Below are positions 42,501 to 50,488 of a stretch of DNA of 64,000 nucleotides, in pieces. The translations under genes and the position numbers were made by a program. The DNA is from an uncultured Bacteroidia bacterium (GTDB lineage: Bacteria > Bacteroidota > Bacteroidia > Bacteroidales > F082). Where the stretch lies: assembly GCA_902800965.1 (NCBI GenBank), contig CADCGK010000012.1:91820-155819 (forward strand), read 5' to 3'. Numbering within the stretch: the stretch's first letter is position 1; every line of letters begins with the position of its first letter. The notes under the pieces were generated by a model that was not told the DNA's origin, did no database searches, and saw only the letters and a program-made list of their open reading frames with translations.

Positions 42501-45357
42501 CACCAATAGTGAAGTTATAGTTGGGATTGGCGGTTAAGACAATCTCATCATTACCTTCCCATACGGTCCAATTTACGAAATTGTATCCCTGGTTAGGTGT
42601 GGCTTTGATGCTGACTTCATCACCGTAATGGAAGACCTGGATGCTGTCATTTAGGAACTCCGTAGAGCCGCCATCTTGAGGAGCCGGTGATAGGCTTAGG
42701 TAGTATTCGATCCGTTCGAAATTGGCAACAAATTCAGCATCTTGAGACACGGCAAACGAGATGGTTTCTTCATCGGAGTATATCCTGCCTCCCTTTGTCC
42801 AGTTGGCAAAAATGTAGCCGGTGTTGGCTGTGGCCACCAGCGTGCAAGTGTCGCCTAGATGGTATTCTCCCGCACCTGTAACCGTACCTGCCCCAGTGGG
42901 ATTGACACTGGCCGTGATGAAGAGAACATCGTTCGTGGTGAAGTATATAAGATTACTCCATTCGGTTTCTTCGTTATCGCAGATGCCCTGGACATGCACG
43001 GCATATGGGGTAAGCGGGGTCAAGCCGGTGATGGTGCATTGGGCTTCCTCGACGGACAAGGAATTGTTCCATTCAATATCTTCTCCTCTCATCAACACAT
43101 TGTCAACGGCAAAGTAGTCACCCTCGGGATCAACTGAGCCGTCTTTGGTGTAAGACCATGTGAAGATGTGCTCTCCTTCCGGAACGTTATAGCTGTAGTG
43201 CTTCCAGCCCTCAACATTTCCACCATAGGAGAATTTGTTTTCGCCATCAATGGAGAAGATGCACTTGTCACAAACAGACTCCCCACCGCCTTCACCTCTG
43301 CATTCGGCATCGAATTCCACGATGCCATCGCTGCTATAGGTCACAGTGACAGAAATGGAGGAAGATGAACTGCCCACACCTTGGTTGCCGCTCATCATGC
43401 AGAAGCCGCCATTGGCATTTGTTAAAGTGTCAACTACCCTCCAAGGATAATTTGTAGTGTTGTCCCAATCGGAAGGAATTCCGCTGTTGAAGTTTTCGTT
43501 CACCATGAGGTCGAGAAGACCTGCTTCCACAAGATAGCTGTCGCTGTAGTCCATCCATTTCACCACGGCGGTGCAGCCGGCAACGCTGTCCACTTCCACA
43601 TGCAAGGGGGTCGGGCAAGGACCGAGGGTGGTGAAACGTATGGTATCACTGGTCAGGTATCTGTTCGGAACACCATCCTCGACACCGCAGGAAGAAACCA
43701 CGTATGCCTCATAAGTGGTTTCGGGCAGGAGTTCCCAAATCGTACAAGGATTTTCGTTGACCTGCACATACGAATCTTCTGGAACTGTGGGGGTCGGAGT
43801 TGTGTCATGATAGAAAATGTACCATGACTCGGCTTCGCCTTTTTCATCCCAGCTGAGGGTTGCAAAGTCGGGACCCACTTCGGTGTTGGTGAGCTTCTTA
43901 GGACGCATACAGCCGTCGATGCCTTCTTCAAAAACAGCTGCAAATATGATAACGGAGCCGGGACCCATTCCTTCGATGATATCGCCGTCAAAGACATATT
44001 CGCCAAAAATACTATTCAAGAAATCATCATTCAAAATTACCGTAATCGTGTCATTATAGAATGAAAGCTCCGCGTCTTTGGTGTTTCCGCCCTTGACTAA
44101 TTCTGAACCGTAAATTTCCCATTTAACAAAACTGAAACCCATGTTGGGTATGGCTCGCAGGGTAATTGTATCGAGGTAATGGACAACCCAGTCATCCTCC
44201 TCATCAGCACCGATCATCTCTATCTCGCCGCTACCTTCAGGTCGGACATAAAATTCACTACTTAACGATGGGCGTTCGAAACGAGCCACAATGTTGGCAT
44301 CCTCTGTGACGATGAATGAGTATTCTTCGTCATATCCGACCGGCAAACCGTCCACCAACCAACGGTAGAATTCAAAGCCGTCGTTGGGTGTTGCCGTCAA
44401 AGTACAGGTATCGCCATATGCGAAAGAACCGCCGCCGCTGACCGTTCCGCCGTCGGCCGGGTTTGCCGTAACGGTAATAGTGTAGTTCACCGGCTCTGGT
44501 TTGGGTAAGATGTTAGACCAGTAGATTATCTGGGCAGTAGAGAAAAGGATTTCTACACCATATTGATACTCGTTGTTTACCGGAAGATCCCCCCAGGTAG
44601 TGTCTATCCATTGATTATCTGTCACATATTCGGCAATAGTGTCGACTGCGCCGATTGAACCGCCTGTAGCTGCATCATATAGGGAGCGATAGACATTATA
44701 GACATTGTTATTAGCCTTTGCTCCGCCAATATTGGTAAAGATAATGTCATCCACATAGAAGCCGTCGTATTCAGAATCCAAACTAACGTCCTTCGTGTAT
44801 GACCATTTGAAGGTATGAAAACCTTGGGAAACGTCATAGGAGTAATAATTCCACGATGGTTGAGTGGTGTCTTTAATGAACTTCTTCTTGCCATCGATAT
44901 AGAATTCGCAAAAGTCATAGCCTTCTTCTCCATAGCAACCGGCTATGAAGCTGATGGTGCCGCTTTGCTGAAAATAAACCGAGGCCTGAATGGATGAGGT
45001 GGAATTCCCCTGGCCAGCGTTGCCGCTTTTCATGCAGTGAGTGCCGTTCCATGCTGTGGTATCCAATCTGGGTGTTGTCACCACCCAAGGATAATCTCCT
45101 TCGTTAAGCCAGGTGGTAGGAAAAGCCCCGTTCTCGAAATCAATAGTGTCCTGGTCCAAATCCATGCCCCAAAACACCCTGGCAGATGAGCCGTTGGCAT
45201 AGTTGACATCGGGGTAATAATACGCAAGGACTTGCAACTCAGAAGATTTTGCGGGCGTGCCGGTTTGGGCCATTGCCCCCAGAGTAAAGAAAAGCAAGGA
45301 CGCGACAAGCGTCAAGCCTTTAATTTTCTTTAAATTTGCGATAGTAAAGTTTCTCAT
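39511..45357 (-). CDS. Giant T9SS surface protein with InlB-type repeats, 1948 aa
   Basis: Signal peptide (1-30) and a MAM-like domain (about 70-215, DFENGAFPTTWLNEGDYPW). Two fibronectin type III domains follow, the second holding another MAM-like domain (about 620-750). The remainder is a series of 73-75 residue InlB B-type repeats, each reading NPxxGGTVxGAGTYxxGxx, CTLTATPATGYxFxxWTKNG and YVAxFExNSY. Twelve are contiguous at about residues 976-1862 (DNA about 39770-42430), with three or four diverged copies before them. A type A sorting domain closes the protein (VSIYPNPVSDKLTIE ... YMIRLTTDNGVEIRKFVKE). Probably a long surface-anchored adhesin. First gene of a three-gene operon, promoter at 45396. 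Confidence 0.88.
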   Translation of the reverse strand: MRNFTIANLKKIKGLTLVASLLFFTLGAMAQTGTPAKSSELQVLAYYYPDVNYANGSSARVFWGMDLDQDTIDFENGAFPTTWLNEGDYPWVVTTPRLDTTAWNGTHCMKSGNAGQGNSTSSIQASVYFQQSGTISFIAGCYGEEGYDFCEFYIDGKKKFIKDTTQPSWNYYSYDVSQGFHTFKWSYTKDVSLDSEYDGFYVDDIIFTNIGGAKANNNVYNVYRSLYDAATGGSIGAVDTIAEYVTDNQWIDTTWGDLPVNNEYQYGVEILFSTAQIIYWSNILPKPEPVNYTITVTANPADGGTVSGGGSFAYGDTCTLTATPNDGFEFYRWLVDGLPVGYDEEYSFIVTEDANIVARFERPSLSSEFYVRPEGSGEIEMIGADEEDDWVVHYLDTITLRAIPNMGFSFVKWEIYGSELVKGGNTKDAELSFYNDTITVILNDDFLNSIFGEYVFDGDIIEGMGPGSVIIFAAVFEEGIDGCMRPKKLTNTEVGPDFATLSWDEKGEAESWYIFYHDTTPTPTVPEDSYVQVNENPCTIWELLPETTYEAYVVSSCGVEDGVPNRYLTSDTIRFTTLGPCPTPLHVEVDSVAGCTAVVKWMDYSDSYLVEAGLLDLMVNENFNSGIPSDWDNTTNYPWRVVDTLTNANGGFCMMSGNQGVGSSSSSISVTVTYSSDGIVEFDAECRGEGGGESVCDKCIFSIDGENKFSYGGNVEGWKHYSYNVPEGEHIFTWSYTKDGSVDPEGDYFAVDNVLMRGEDIEWNNSLSVEEAQCTITGLTPLTPYAVHVQGICDNEETEWSNLIYFTTNDVLFITASVNPTGAGTVTGAGEYHLGDTCTLVATANTGYIFANWTKGGRIYSDEETISFAVSQDAEFVANFERIEYYLSLSPAPQDGGSTEFLNDSIQVFHYGDEVSIKATPNQGYNFVNWTVWEGNDEIVLTANPNYNFTIGGNNPVTTLYPEGGQIALIANFEMRNLDITVTTNPVAGGTVQVSDTIFTGGTFAYGETLTMNAIDNEGYTFRDWTKNDTVVSNSRTLNITVTESASYVANFTLNSYAIDATVNPAVGGTVTGTGTYNHGQSCTLTATANTGYHFLNWTLNNQEVSDSENITIEVTEAANYVANFEINSYDITAMVSVNPTDGGTVNGAGTYNYGQTCDLTAIPAIGHHFVNWTKNGTQVSTDPHYSFVVTGEDTYVANFELNSYDVTAMVSVNPTNGGTVTGTGTYNYGQTCNLTAVPATGHHFVNWTKNGTEVSTDPNYSFVVTGEDTYVANFEINSYDVTAMVSVNPTNGGTVNGMGTFTYGQTCDLTAVPAEGFHFVKWTKNGTQVSTNPVYSFTVTEEANYVAYFEINSYAITATANPTDGGTITGAGTYDHFENCTLTATPATGYTFLRWTKNGTQVSTNPTYTFQVTEAASYVAQFQLNSYEITATVNPTDGGTIAGAGTYNHFANCTLTATPATGYHFVKWTKNGTQVSTNTSYTFEVTGAASYVAHFELNSYAITATANPTAGGTVAGAGTYNHFENCTLTATPATGYTFLRWTKNGTQVSTNPTYTFQVTEAASYVAQFQLNSYQIAATANPSDGGTITGANTYNHFESCTLTATPATGYHFVNWTEGNNVISTEATYSFTVTGARTLVANFEINGYTITAMANPISAGTVSGAGDFNHFETCTLTATPAAGYYFVRWTKGSEIISTEAVYSFEVTESATYKAHFAKYTYAITAEANPEEGGTISGTGESFYYNTTCQLIANHSTGYHFVNWTLDGVEVSTNRIYNFTVTESAHYIANFELDTFEITASVDPEEAGTITGAGTYNYGETVTLTAEANTDFRFENWTENGEVISEEATLTFTVEGDRQLVAHFINTVGIAENDALTVSIYPNPVSDKLTIETSEPVKMVEIYSINGALLAKQVNCSEKIEINVANYAFGTYMIRLTTDNGVEIRKFVKE
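39770..42430. repeat. Twelve tandem 219-225 bp coding repeats in the giant surface protein
   Basis: Each unit encodes one 73-75 residue InlB-type repeat. Units near 40620-40840 and 41060-41290 are almost identical in DNA (both encode YTFLRWTKNGTQVSTNPTY). Three other units (about 41300-41960) form a second similar subgroup with the DVTAMVSVNPT opening. The pattern indicates recent duplication by recombination. Borders are approximate. Confidence 0.85.
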
Positions 45358-45395
45358 ATGCTTTGTTTTTAATTATGTATTATTTCCTCTATTTT

Positions 45396-45404
45396 GCAAA
45401 ATTA
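45396..45404 (-). promoter_or_regulatory. -7 box of the giant adhesin operon
   Basis: TAATTTTGC on the minus strand, 38 bases before the ATG at 45357. Confidence 0.6.
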
Positions 45405-45418
45405 AAAATATTTAATTG

Positions 45419-45426
45419 TAATTTTG
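45419..45426 (+). promoter_or_regulatory. -7 box of the EFR1 ferrodoxin gene
   Basis: TAATTTTG, 22 bases before the ATG at 45449. Divergent from the adhesin operon promoter. Confidence 0.5.
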
Positions 45427-45448
45427 TGTTTTCATAAAAAAAACATTC

Positions 45449-46210
45449 ATGATTTTTTATTTCTCCGGATGCGGCAACAGCCGCTATGTAGCTAGGACGC
45501 TGGCCCAATGGCTCAACGACACCCAGTTTTTCATCCCAGAGGCGGCACGGGAAGGCCGTTACGACTACACCTTGGCGGAAGGCGAGAAACTGGGCTTCGT
45601 CTTCCCCGTATATTCCTGGGCGCCACCACGTTTGGTGCTCGATTTCGTGAAACAACTCCGGTTTGCCGAGAAGCCCGATTATGTCTATTTCGCCTGCACC
45701 TGTGGCGACCAGTGCGGCCAGACTGAGAAAATCTTCCGCAATGCCTTGAAGGAGAAAGGTTGGGAACTGTCAGCCTGTTTCAGCCTACAGATGCCCGAGA
45801 CCTACATTGGCATGCCCGGGTTCAAGCTCGACACGGAAGAACGGGCCAAGGAGAAAATTGAAGCAGCCAAAGCCTCGGTCATGAGAAACATCCCACGACT
45901 GATCAACAACGAAAAGTTCTCGGAGATGACCGTGGGCGGCTTCGCTTGGCTGAAAAGCCATCTGATCAACAAGAGCTTCAACAAATACGCCACCGACGAC
46001 AGCAAGTACCGCTTCACCGAAAAATGCATTAGCTGCGGCAAATGCGTGGAGGTATGCCCCTTGCAAAACATCACCTTGGAGGACGGCCATCCGAAGTGGA
46101 ACGGCCACTGCACGATGTGCATGGGATGCTACCACCACTGCCCAGCCAACGCCATCCAATACGGGAAGGCGACTGAGGGAAAAGGACAGTACTATTTTGG
46201 GATGGTATGA
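45449..46210 (+). CDS. EFR1 family ferrodoxin (flavodoxin-ferredoxin fusion)
   Basis: The N-terminal flavodoxin-like half opens MIFYFSGCGNSRYVARTLA and has VFPVYSWAPPRLV. The C-terminal half carries two 4Fe-4S sites, CISCGKCVEVCP and CTMCMGCYHHCP. Such fusions move electrons between flavin and iron-sulfur centres in anaerobes; the partner enzyme is not identifiable from the neighbours. 253 residues, normal for the family. No signal peptide, so cytoplasmic. Confidence 0.9.
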   Translation: MIFYFSGCGNSRYVARTLAQWLNDTQFFIPEAAREGRYDYTLAEGEKLGFVFPVYSWAPPRLVLDFVKQLRFAEKPDYVYFACTCGDQCGQTEKIFRNALKEKGWELSACFSLQMPETYIGMPGFKLDTEERAKEKIEAAKASVMRNIPRLINNEKFSEMTVGGFAWLKSHLINKSFNKYATDDSKYRFTEKCISCGKCVEVCPLQNITLEDGHPKWNGHCTMCMGCYHHCPANAIQYGKATEGKGQYYFGMV

Positions 46211-46253
46211 ATTTTGTTGGTTGTCAATAATATAACCATAAACAACCCCTGCC

Positions 46254-46715
46254 ATGAAAAAGCTCGTTTTGTATTTTCTGCTGCTGTTGGTGGTTCCAGC
46301 GACCGCCCAGTCAGGTCTTTTCGGGAAACGCCACCACCACGGTTCACCAACCCCAGCCGGACAGTATCATCCCAGACCGATGATTAAGCCCGGACATTCT
46401 AAACATCATGTTCCGCGTCATGAAGAGATCGGGATGAATCCTAGGGACTTTAACGAGGCTGTCCGTATCATCAACAACGAAAACTTCGATGAAAGGCGTC
46501 TTGCCACGGCGGAGCGGATCATCGCCGCCAACCCCATGAGCACCCGCCAGATTGCCAATATTTGCAAGTTGTTCAACTTTGAGTCCAATAGGTTGGAGTT
46601 TGCCAAATACGCCTATCGCCGTTGTGCCGATCCCAACAACTACTTCCTGATCGACGAAGTCTTCACTTTTGATGCTTCGAAAAAAGAGCTTTACAATTTC
46701 ATCCGAAATCGGTGA
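46254..46715 (+). CDS. Exported DUF4476 domain protein, 153 aa
   Basis: Signal peptide MKKLVLYFLLLLVVPATAQ, then a His- and Pro-rich linker (KRHHHGSPTPAGQYHPRP). The C-terminal 95 residues fit DUF4476: MNPRDFNEAVRIINNENFDE, RLATAERIIAANPMSTRQI, FNFESNRLEFAKYAYRR. The small helical domain is common in Bacteroidetes and of unknown function. The His-rich linker could bind metal (inference). It lies 43 bases after the EFR1 gene. Confidence 0.85.
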   Translation: MKKLVLYFLLLLVVPATAQSGLFGKRHHHGSPTPAGQYHPRPMIKPGHSKHHVPRHEEIGMNPRDFNEAVRIINNENFDERRLATAERIIAANPMSTRQIANICKLFNFESNRLEFAKYAYRRCADPNNYFLIDEVFTFDASKKELYNFIRNR

Positions 46716-46733
46716 TTTGTTGAAGAATGTTTT

Positions 46734-46741
46734 TATTTTTG
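46734..46741 (+). promoter_or_regulatory. -7 box of the MAM-type T9SS protein gene
   Basis: TATTTTTG, 33 bases before the ATG at 46775. Confidence 0.5.
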
Positions 46742-46774
46742 TAGCGTAATCAATTCAGAAACAAGAATAAAAAC

Positions 46775-48208
46775 ATGAAAAACAAACTCTTTACCTTACT
46801 AGCTTTACTCTTGGTGTTTGGTATCACAAACGCTTTTGCACAAACCGTTATTCCCATCGTTAATGGGCAGAATTACATTGAAGATTTCGAGTCGGGCACG
46901 CTGGGTGACTGGATGGTGGAGGCTACTGGATCCGCAAATTGGGGGGTGGTGAACAATGCGGCTACCTTCCAAAATGCTGCAGTTGGCGATAGAGCCAGGC
47001 TTATCTCACCCATTTTCGACATGTCGGATATTAGCAGCGCCACTTTAAGTTTCAGTTATGCCATGATGGCACTTTATCCACCTTACGACGAACTTACAGT
47101 GAGCTACCGCACCTCCGAATCAGACGCTTGGCACGACCTTGACACCTACAGTGTCAACGACTGGAACAATTACTATGAGGCTAACTTTGAATTGCCCGAT
47201 ATCTCCTCAACGTACCAGATTTCGTTTTTGGGACTAAACAACGGAGGCTATTATATTTTCGTTGACAACATTGAGATTACCCCTGCCATGGGATGTGCCC
47301 GTCCCGTGAATCTGGAAGCTACCAACCTGACGACGGTTTCGGCACTGCTCCATTGGTCAACGACGGGCAACGAAGAGAGCTGGCTCGTGGACATCAACGG
47401 CACGCAGAAGCCTACCGATGTTCTGCCATTCTTGATAGAGGGACTGGAACCACAAACAGAATACACCTTTACCGTAAAAGCCATCTGCGGTGATGGAATG
47501 GAGTCGGGTTGGTCGAACCCTGCTACCTTCAAGACCCCCTGCGATGTGATTGTCGTAACTGACGATGAGCCCTATTTCGATGACTTCGAAGCCTCCGAAG
47601 AGTTTATCTGCTGGACGGATGAGATTTCATCAGGCAATTATGGTTGGGCTATCGATCCAGGTTATCTGATATTGAACAACACTGCCAATTTCTTCTGGAT
47701 GGGCGAAGAAGCACTGCTGTATTCCGCTCCGCTGGATATCACCGCCGTCACCAACCCCGTCCTGCAGTTCAAGCATAAACAGCCACATAATGAAGGTGTG
47801 GCGGATTATCTGTATGTGGCCTATCGCACGTCGCCATCGGATATGTGGCATGTCATAAGCACTTACGAGTATGTTTCAAACGAATGGGAGACGGAAACCT
47901 TGACACTTCCAGAGACCTCCGCAGAACTTCAAATCGGCTTTGACGCCATCGCCAATGGTGGCAACGGCAATGGCGTGTATGTCGATGACGTGTATGTAGG
48001 CAATGAAAGCGGCGTTGGCGTAATCGAAGCTGTTGTGATTACCAATGGTGACGCAGTGATTTACGACCTGTTTGGAAGGAAGGTGGCTGTTGCCAAGTTC
48101 CGCGAAGGTTGTCTGGATCTCGACATGAACCGTCTGGCTTCCGGCATTTACATCGCCAGGATCTCGAATGAACAGGGAACCAGAACTATGAAAATCGTCA
48201 AAGAATAA
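46775..48208 (+). CDS. T9SS surface protein with two MAM-like domains and FN3, 477 aa
   Basis: Signal peptide (1-23, ITNAFAQ). MAM/cleaved-adhesin-like domains lie at about residues 28-165 (EDFESGTLGDWMVEATGSAN) and 265-410 (FDDFEASEEFICWTDE). A fibronectin type III domain lies between them (NLEATNLTTVSALLHWSTTG ... TEYTFTVKAICG). A type A sorting domain closes the chain (AVIYDLFGRKVAVAKF ... GIYIARISNEQGTRTMKIVKE). The architecture is like the N-terminal part of the giant protein upstream, so the two may bind similar ligands. Seven bases before the GH92 gene. Confidence 0.85.
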   Translation: MKNKLFTLLALLLVFGITNAFAQTVIPIVNGQNYIEDFESGTLGDWMVEATGSANWGVVNNAATFQNAAVGDRARLISPIFDMSDISSATLSFSYAMMALYPPYDELTVSYRTSESDAWHDLDTYSVNDWNNYYEANFELPDISSTYQISFLGLNNGGYYIFVDNIEITPAMGCARPVNLEATNLTTVSALLHWSTTGNEESWLVDINGTQKPTDVLPFLIEGLEPQTEYTFTVKAICGDGMESGWSNPATFKTPCDVIVVTDDEPYFDDFEASEEFICWTDEISSGNYGWAIDPGYLILNNTANFFWMGEEALLYSAPLDITAVTNPVLQFKHKQPHNEGVADYLYVAYRTSPSDMWHVISTYEYVSNEWETETLTLPETSAELQIGFDAIANGGNGNGVYVDDVYVGNESGVGVIEAVVITNGDAVIYDLFGRKVAVAKFREGCLDLDMNRLASGIYIARISNEQGTRTMKIVKE

Positions 48209-48215
48209 TAATAAA

Positions 48216-48247
48216 ATGGATTGCTTCGCTATCGCTCGCAATGACGG
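48216..48247. repeat. Right half of the palindromic repeat forming the GH92 start
   Basis: ATGGATTGCTTCGCTATCGC then TCGCAATGACGG. The first three bases are the GH92 start codon. Confidence 0.8.
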
Positions 48248-50474
48248 CCGCCGTTTTTTGGCTGTCTTATTGCTGCTGTTTCCTTTGTTTTTGAGCGCCC
48301 AAAGCGCTGGTGATTACACAAAGTACGTCAACCCCTTCATCGGCACCCAGACCGACGAGACGGGAGCCTTGAGCGGCAGCACCTTCCCTGGGGCCACGAT
48401 GCCGCAAGGCATGGTGCAGCTAAGTCCCGAGACGGAACAAATGGTGACATGGGACCCTTGCTCAGGGTATGACTACAACAAAGACGTGATCTACGGCTTC
48501 ACCCACACCCACCTCAGCGGCACAGGCTGCACCGACCTCATCGACGTAAGCTTGATGCCTTTGACCCGCAGACCTACCCCCGAGCGGCTGAAAGCCGCCG
48601 ACTTTGGCCAACATTACAGCCACGATGCCGAATCGGCCCGCCCGGGATACTATCAGGTGTCGCTGCAAGAAAGCAAGGTGAATGTGGAGCTATCCGCTAC
48701 CACCAGGACAGGCATCCATCGCTATACCTTCCAAAGAGGCAATCCCCAATTCGTGGTACTGGATCTCGACCGTGGCACCTTCCGTGGCGAGGCCTATTAC
48801 TCGAAGCGCCGTAGCTACGACGTGATACAAGCCCAGATCCGCATCGTCGATGACCACACCATCGAAGGCTATCGCGTCATCACGGGTTGGGCCAAACTGC
48901 GCAAAGTGTATTTCAGGGCCGAGTTCTCCAAGCCGATCCAAGAACACCTGCTCATGAATGGCGACCTCAACATCGGCAAAAATAGCGACGTGGTGAACGG
49001 CCGGACACTTCGTGCCGCACTTCGTTTTGACCAGTCCGGAGGACAGGAACTGATGGTGAAAGTGGCCATTTCACCCGTGGACATCGAAGGTGCCAGAAAG
49101 AACATGGCGGCCGAAGCCAGCAGCTGGGACTTCGATGACTACGTGCAAGCCGCCCACGATGCTTGGCAGAAAGAACTCAGCCGTATCGACATCGAAGGCA
49201 CCGACGAGCAAAAGACCATCTTCTACACGGGCTTGTACCACGTGTTGATGCAGCCCAACACGATGAGCGATGTGGATGGCCGTTACATGGACACCAACTT
49301 CGAGATCAAGCAGATGCCCGAGGGACAGACCTATCACAGCACCTTCAGCTTGTGGGACACCTTCCGCGCCGCCCATCCCCTCTACACCCTTATCGCACCC
49401 GACATCGCCGCACAGTTTGTGAGGGATATGGTGCTTCACCACAAAACCTATGGCTACCTGCCCATTTGGGACCTCTGGGGACAGGACAACTACTGCATGA
49501 TTGGCAACCACGCCATCCCCGTGCTCGCTGATGCCATCCTCGCCGAGCTTCCCGGTATCGATGTCGAGGAGGCTTATCAAGCCATGGTCGAAAGCAGCAC
49601 CAGGAGCCACTTCAACTCGCCTTTCGAGATCTGGGAACAATACGGTTACATGCCTCAGACCTTGCAAGACGAGAGCGTGAGCATTACCATGGAGCAGGCT
49701 TTTGACGATGCCTGTGTGGCGTTGGTAGCAAAGAAATTGGGCAAGACCGAAGACTACGAGCGTTTCTATCGCCGCAGCATGTTCTACAAGAACCTCTTCG
49801 ACCCAGAAACGGGCTTCTTCCGTCCGAAGGACGAGAACGGAAACTGGCTCGATGGTTTCGACCCGCTTTCGTACGAGCAGCCTTGTTTTGTGGAAGGCAA
49901 CGCCTGGCAATATATGTGGTTCGTGCCACAGGATCCACAAGGCCTCATCGACCTTTTCGGTGGCAAGAAAGGCTTTTTGAAGAAACTCGACGAGAACTTC
50001 AGTCTCAACGCCACTTCGGGTGAGGTCAACGGCAACGCCAGCGGCTTCATCGGGCAGTATGCCCACGGCAACGAGCCAAGCCATCACACCGTGTATCTCT
50101 ATAACTTCGCAGGCAAGCCCGAACGCACCCAGGAGTTGGTGGAGCAGGTACGCCGCGAGTTCTACCGCGCCACGCCTTGCGGCTATGCCGGCAACGACGA
50201 CTGCGGCCAGATGTCAGCTTGGTACATCTTCTCCAGTCTCGGCTTCTATCCTTTCCATGCCGGAAGCGCTGAGTATGTCATCGGAACACCGCTGTTTACC
50301 AAGGCCACGTTACACCTTGAGAACGGCAAGGACTTCGTCATCAGTGCATCCAACAAGACGCCTGAACGCATTCACGTCAAGAGTGTGAAACTGAATGGGA
50401 AAATGATAAAGGATTACAAGCTCAGCCACCAGCAGATCATGGCAGGCGGCGTGCTGGAGTTCAAGATGAAGTAA
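48216..50474 (+). CDS. GH92 alpha-1,2-mannosidase-type glycoside hydrolase
   Basis: Exported calcium-dependent exo-mannosidase family. Signature parts: YVNPFIGTQTDETGALSG, GATMPQGMVQLSPET, YGFTHTHLSGTGC, VEGNAWQYMWFVPQD, and GNDDCGQMSAWYIFSSLGFY. 752 residues, normal. The first eleven residues, MDCFAIARNDG, are the translation of a palindromic repeat half copy; the signal peptide proper is RRFLAVLLLLFPLFLSAQ. No ATG or GTG lies between the repeat and the hydrophobic stretch, so the repeat supplies the start codon unless a TTG is used. Substrate linkage is an inference from the family. Confidence 0.92.
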   Translation: MDCFAIARNDGRRFLAVLLLLFPLFLSAQSAGDYTKYVNPFIGTQTDETGALSGSTFPGATMPQGMVQLSPETEQMVTWDPCSGYDYNKDVIYGFTHTHLSGTGCTDLIDVSLMPLTRRPTPERLKAADFGQHYSHDAESARPGYYQVSLQESKVNVELSATTRTGIHRYTFQRGNPQFVVLDLDRGTFRGEAYYSKRRSYDVIQAQIRIVDDHTIEGYRVITGWAKLRKVYFRAEFSKPIQEHLLMNGDLNIGKNSDVVNGRTLRAALRFDQSGGQELMVKVAISPVDIEGARKNMAAEASSWDFDDYVQAAHDAWQKELSRIDIEGTDEQKTIFYTGLYHVLMQPNTMSDVDGRYMDTNFEIKQMPEGQTYHSTFSLWDTFRAAHPLYTLIAPDIAAQFVRDMVLHHKTYGYLPIWDLWGQDNYCMIGNHAIPVLADAILAELPGIDVEEAYQAMVESSTRSHFNSPFEIWEQYGYMPQTLQDESVSITMEQAFDDACVALVAKKLGKTEDYERFYRRSMFYKNLFDPETGFFRPKDENGNWLDGFDPLSYEQPCFVEGNAWQYMWFVPQDPQGLIDLFGGKKGFLKKLDENFSLNATSGEVNGNASGFIGQYAHGNEPSHHTVYLYNFAGKPERTQELVEQVRREFYRATPCGYAGNDDCGQMSAWYIFSSLGFYPFHAGSAEYVIGTPLFTKATLHLENGKDFVISASNKTPERIHVKSVKLNGKMIKDYKLSHQQIMAGGVLEFKMK

Positions 50475-50488
50475 CTTTAGCGGTCCTT

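Noticed and set aside
49071..50087. A 338-codon minus-strand frame opposite GH92
   Set aside because: Antisense to conserved GH92 motifs and without any family resemblance.
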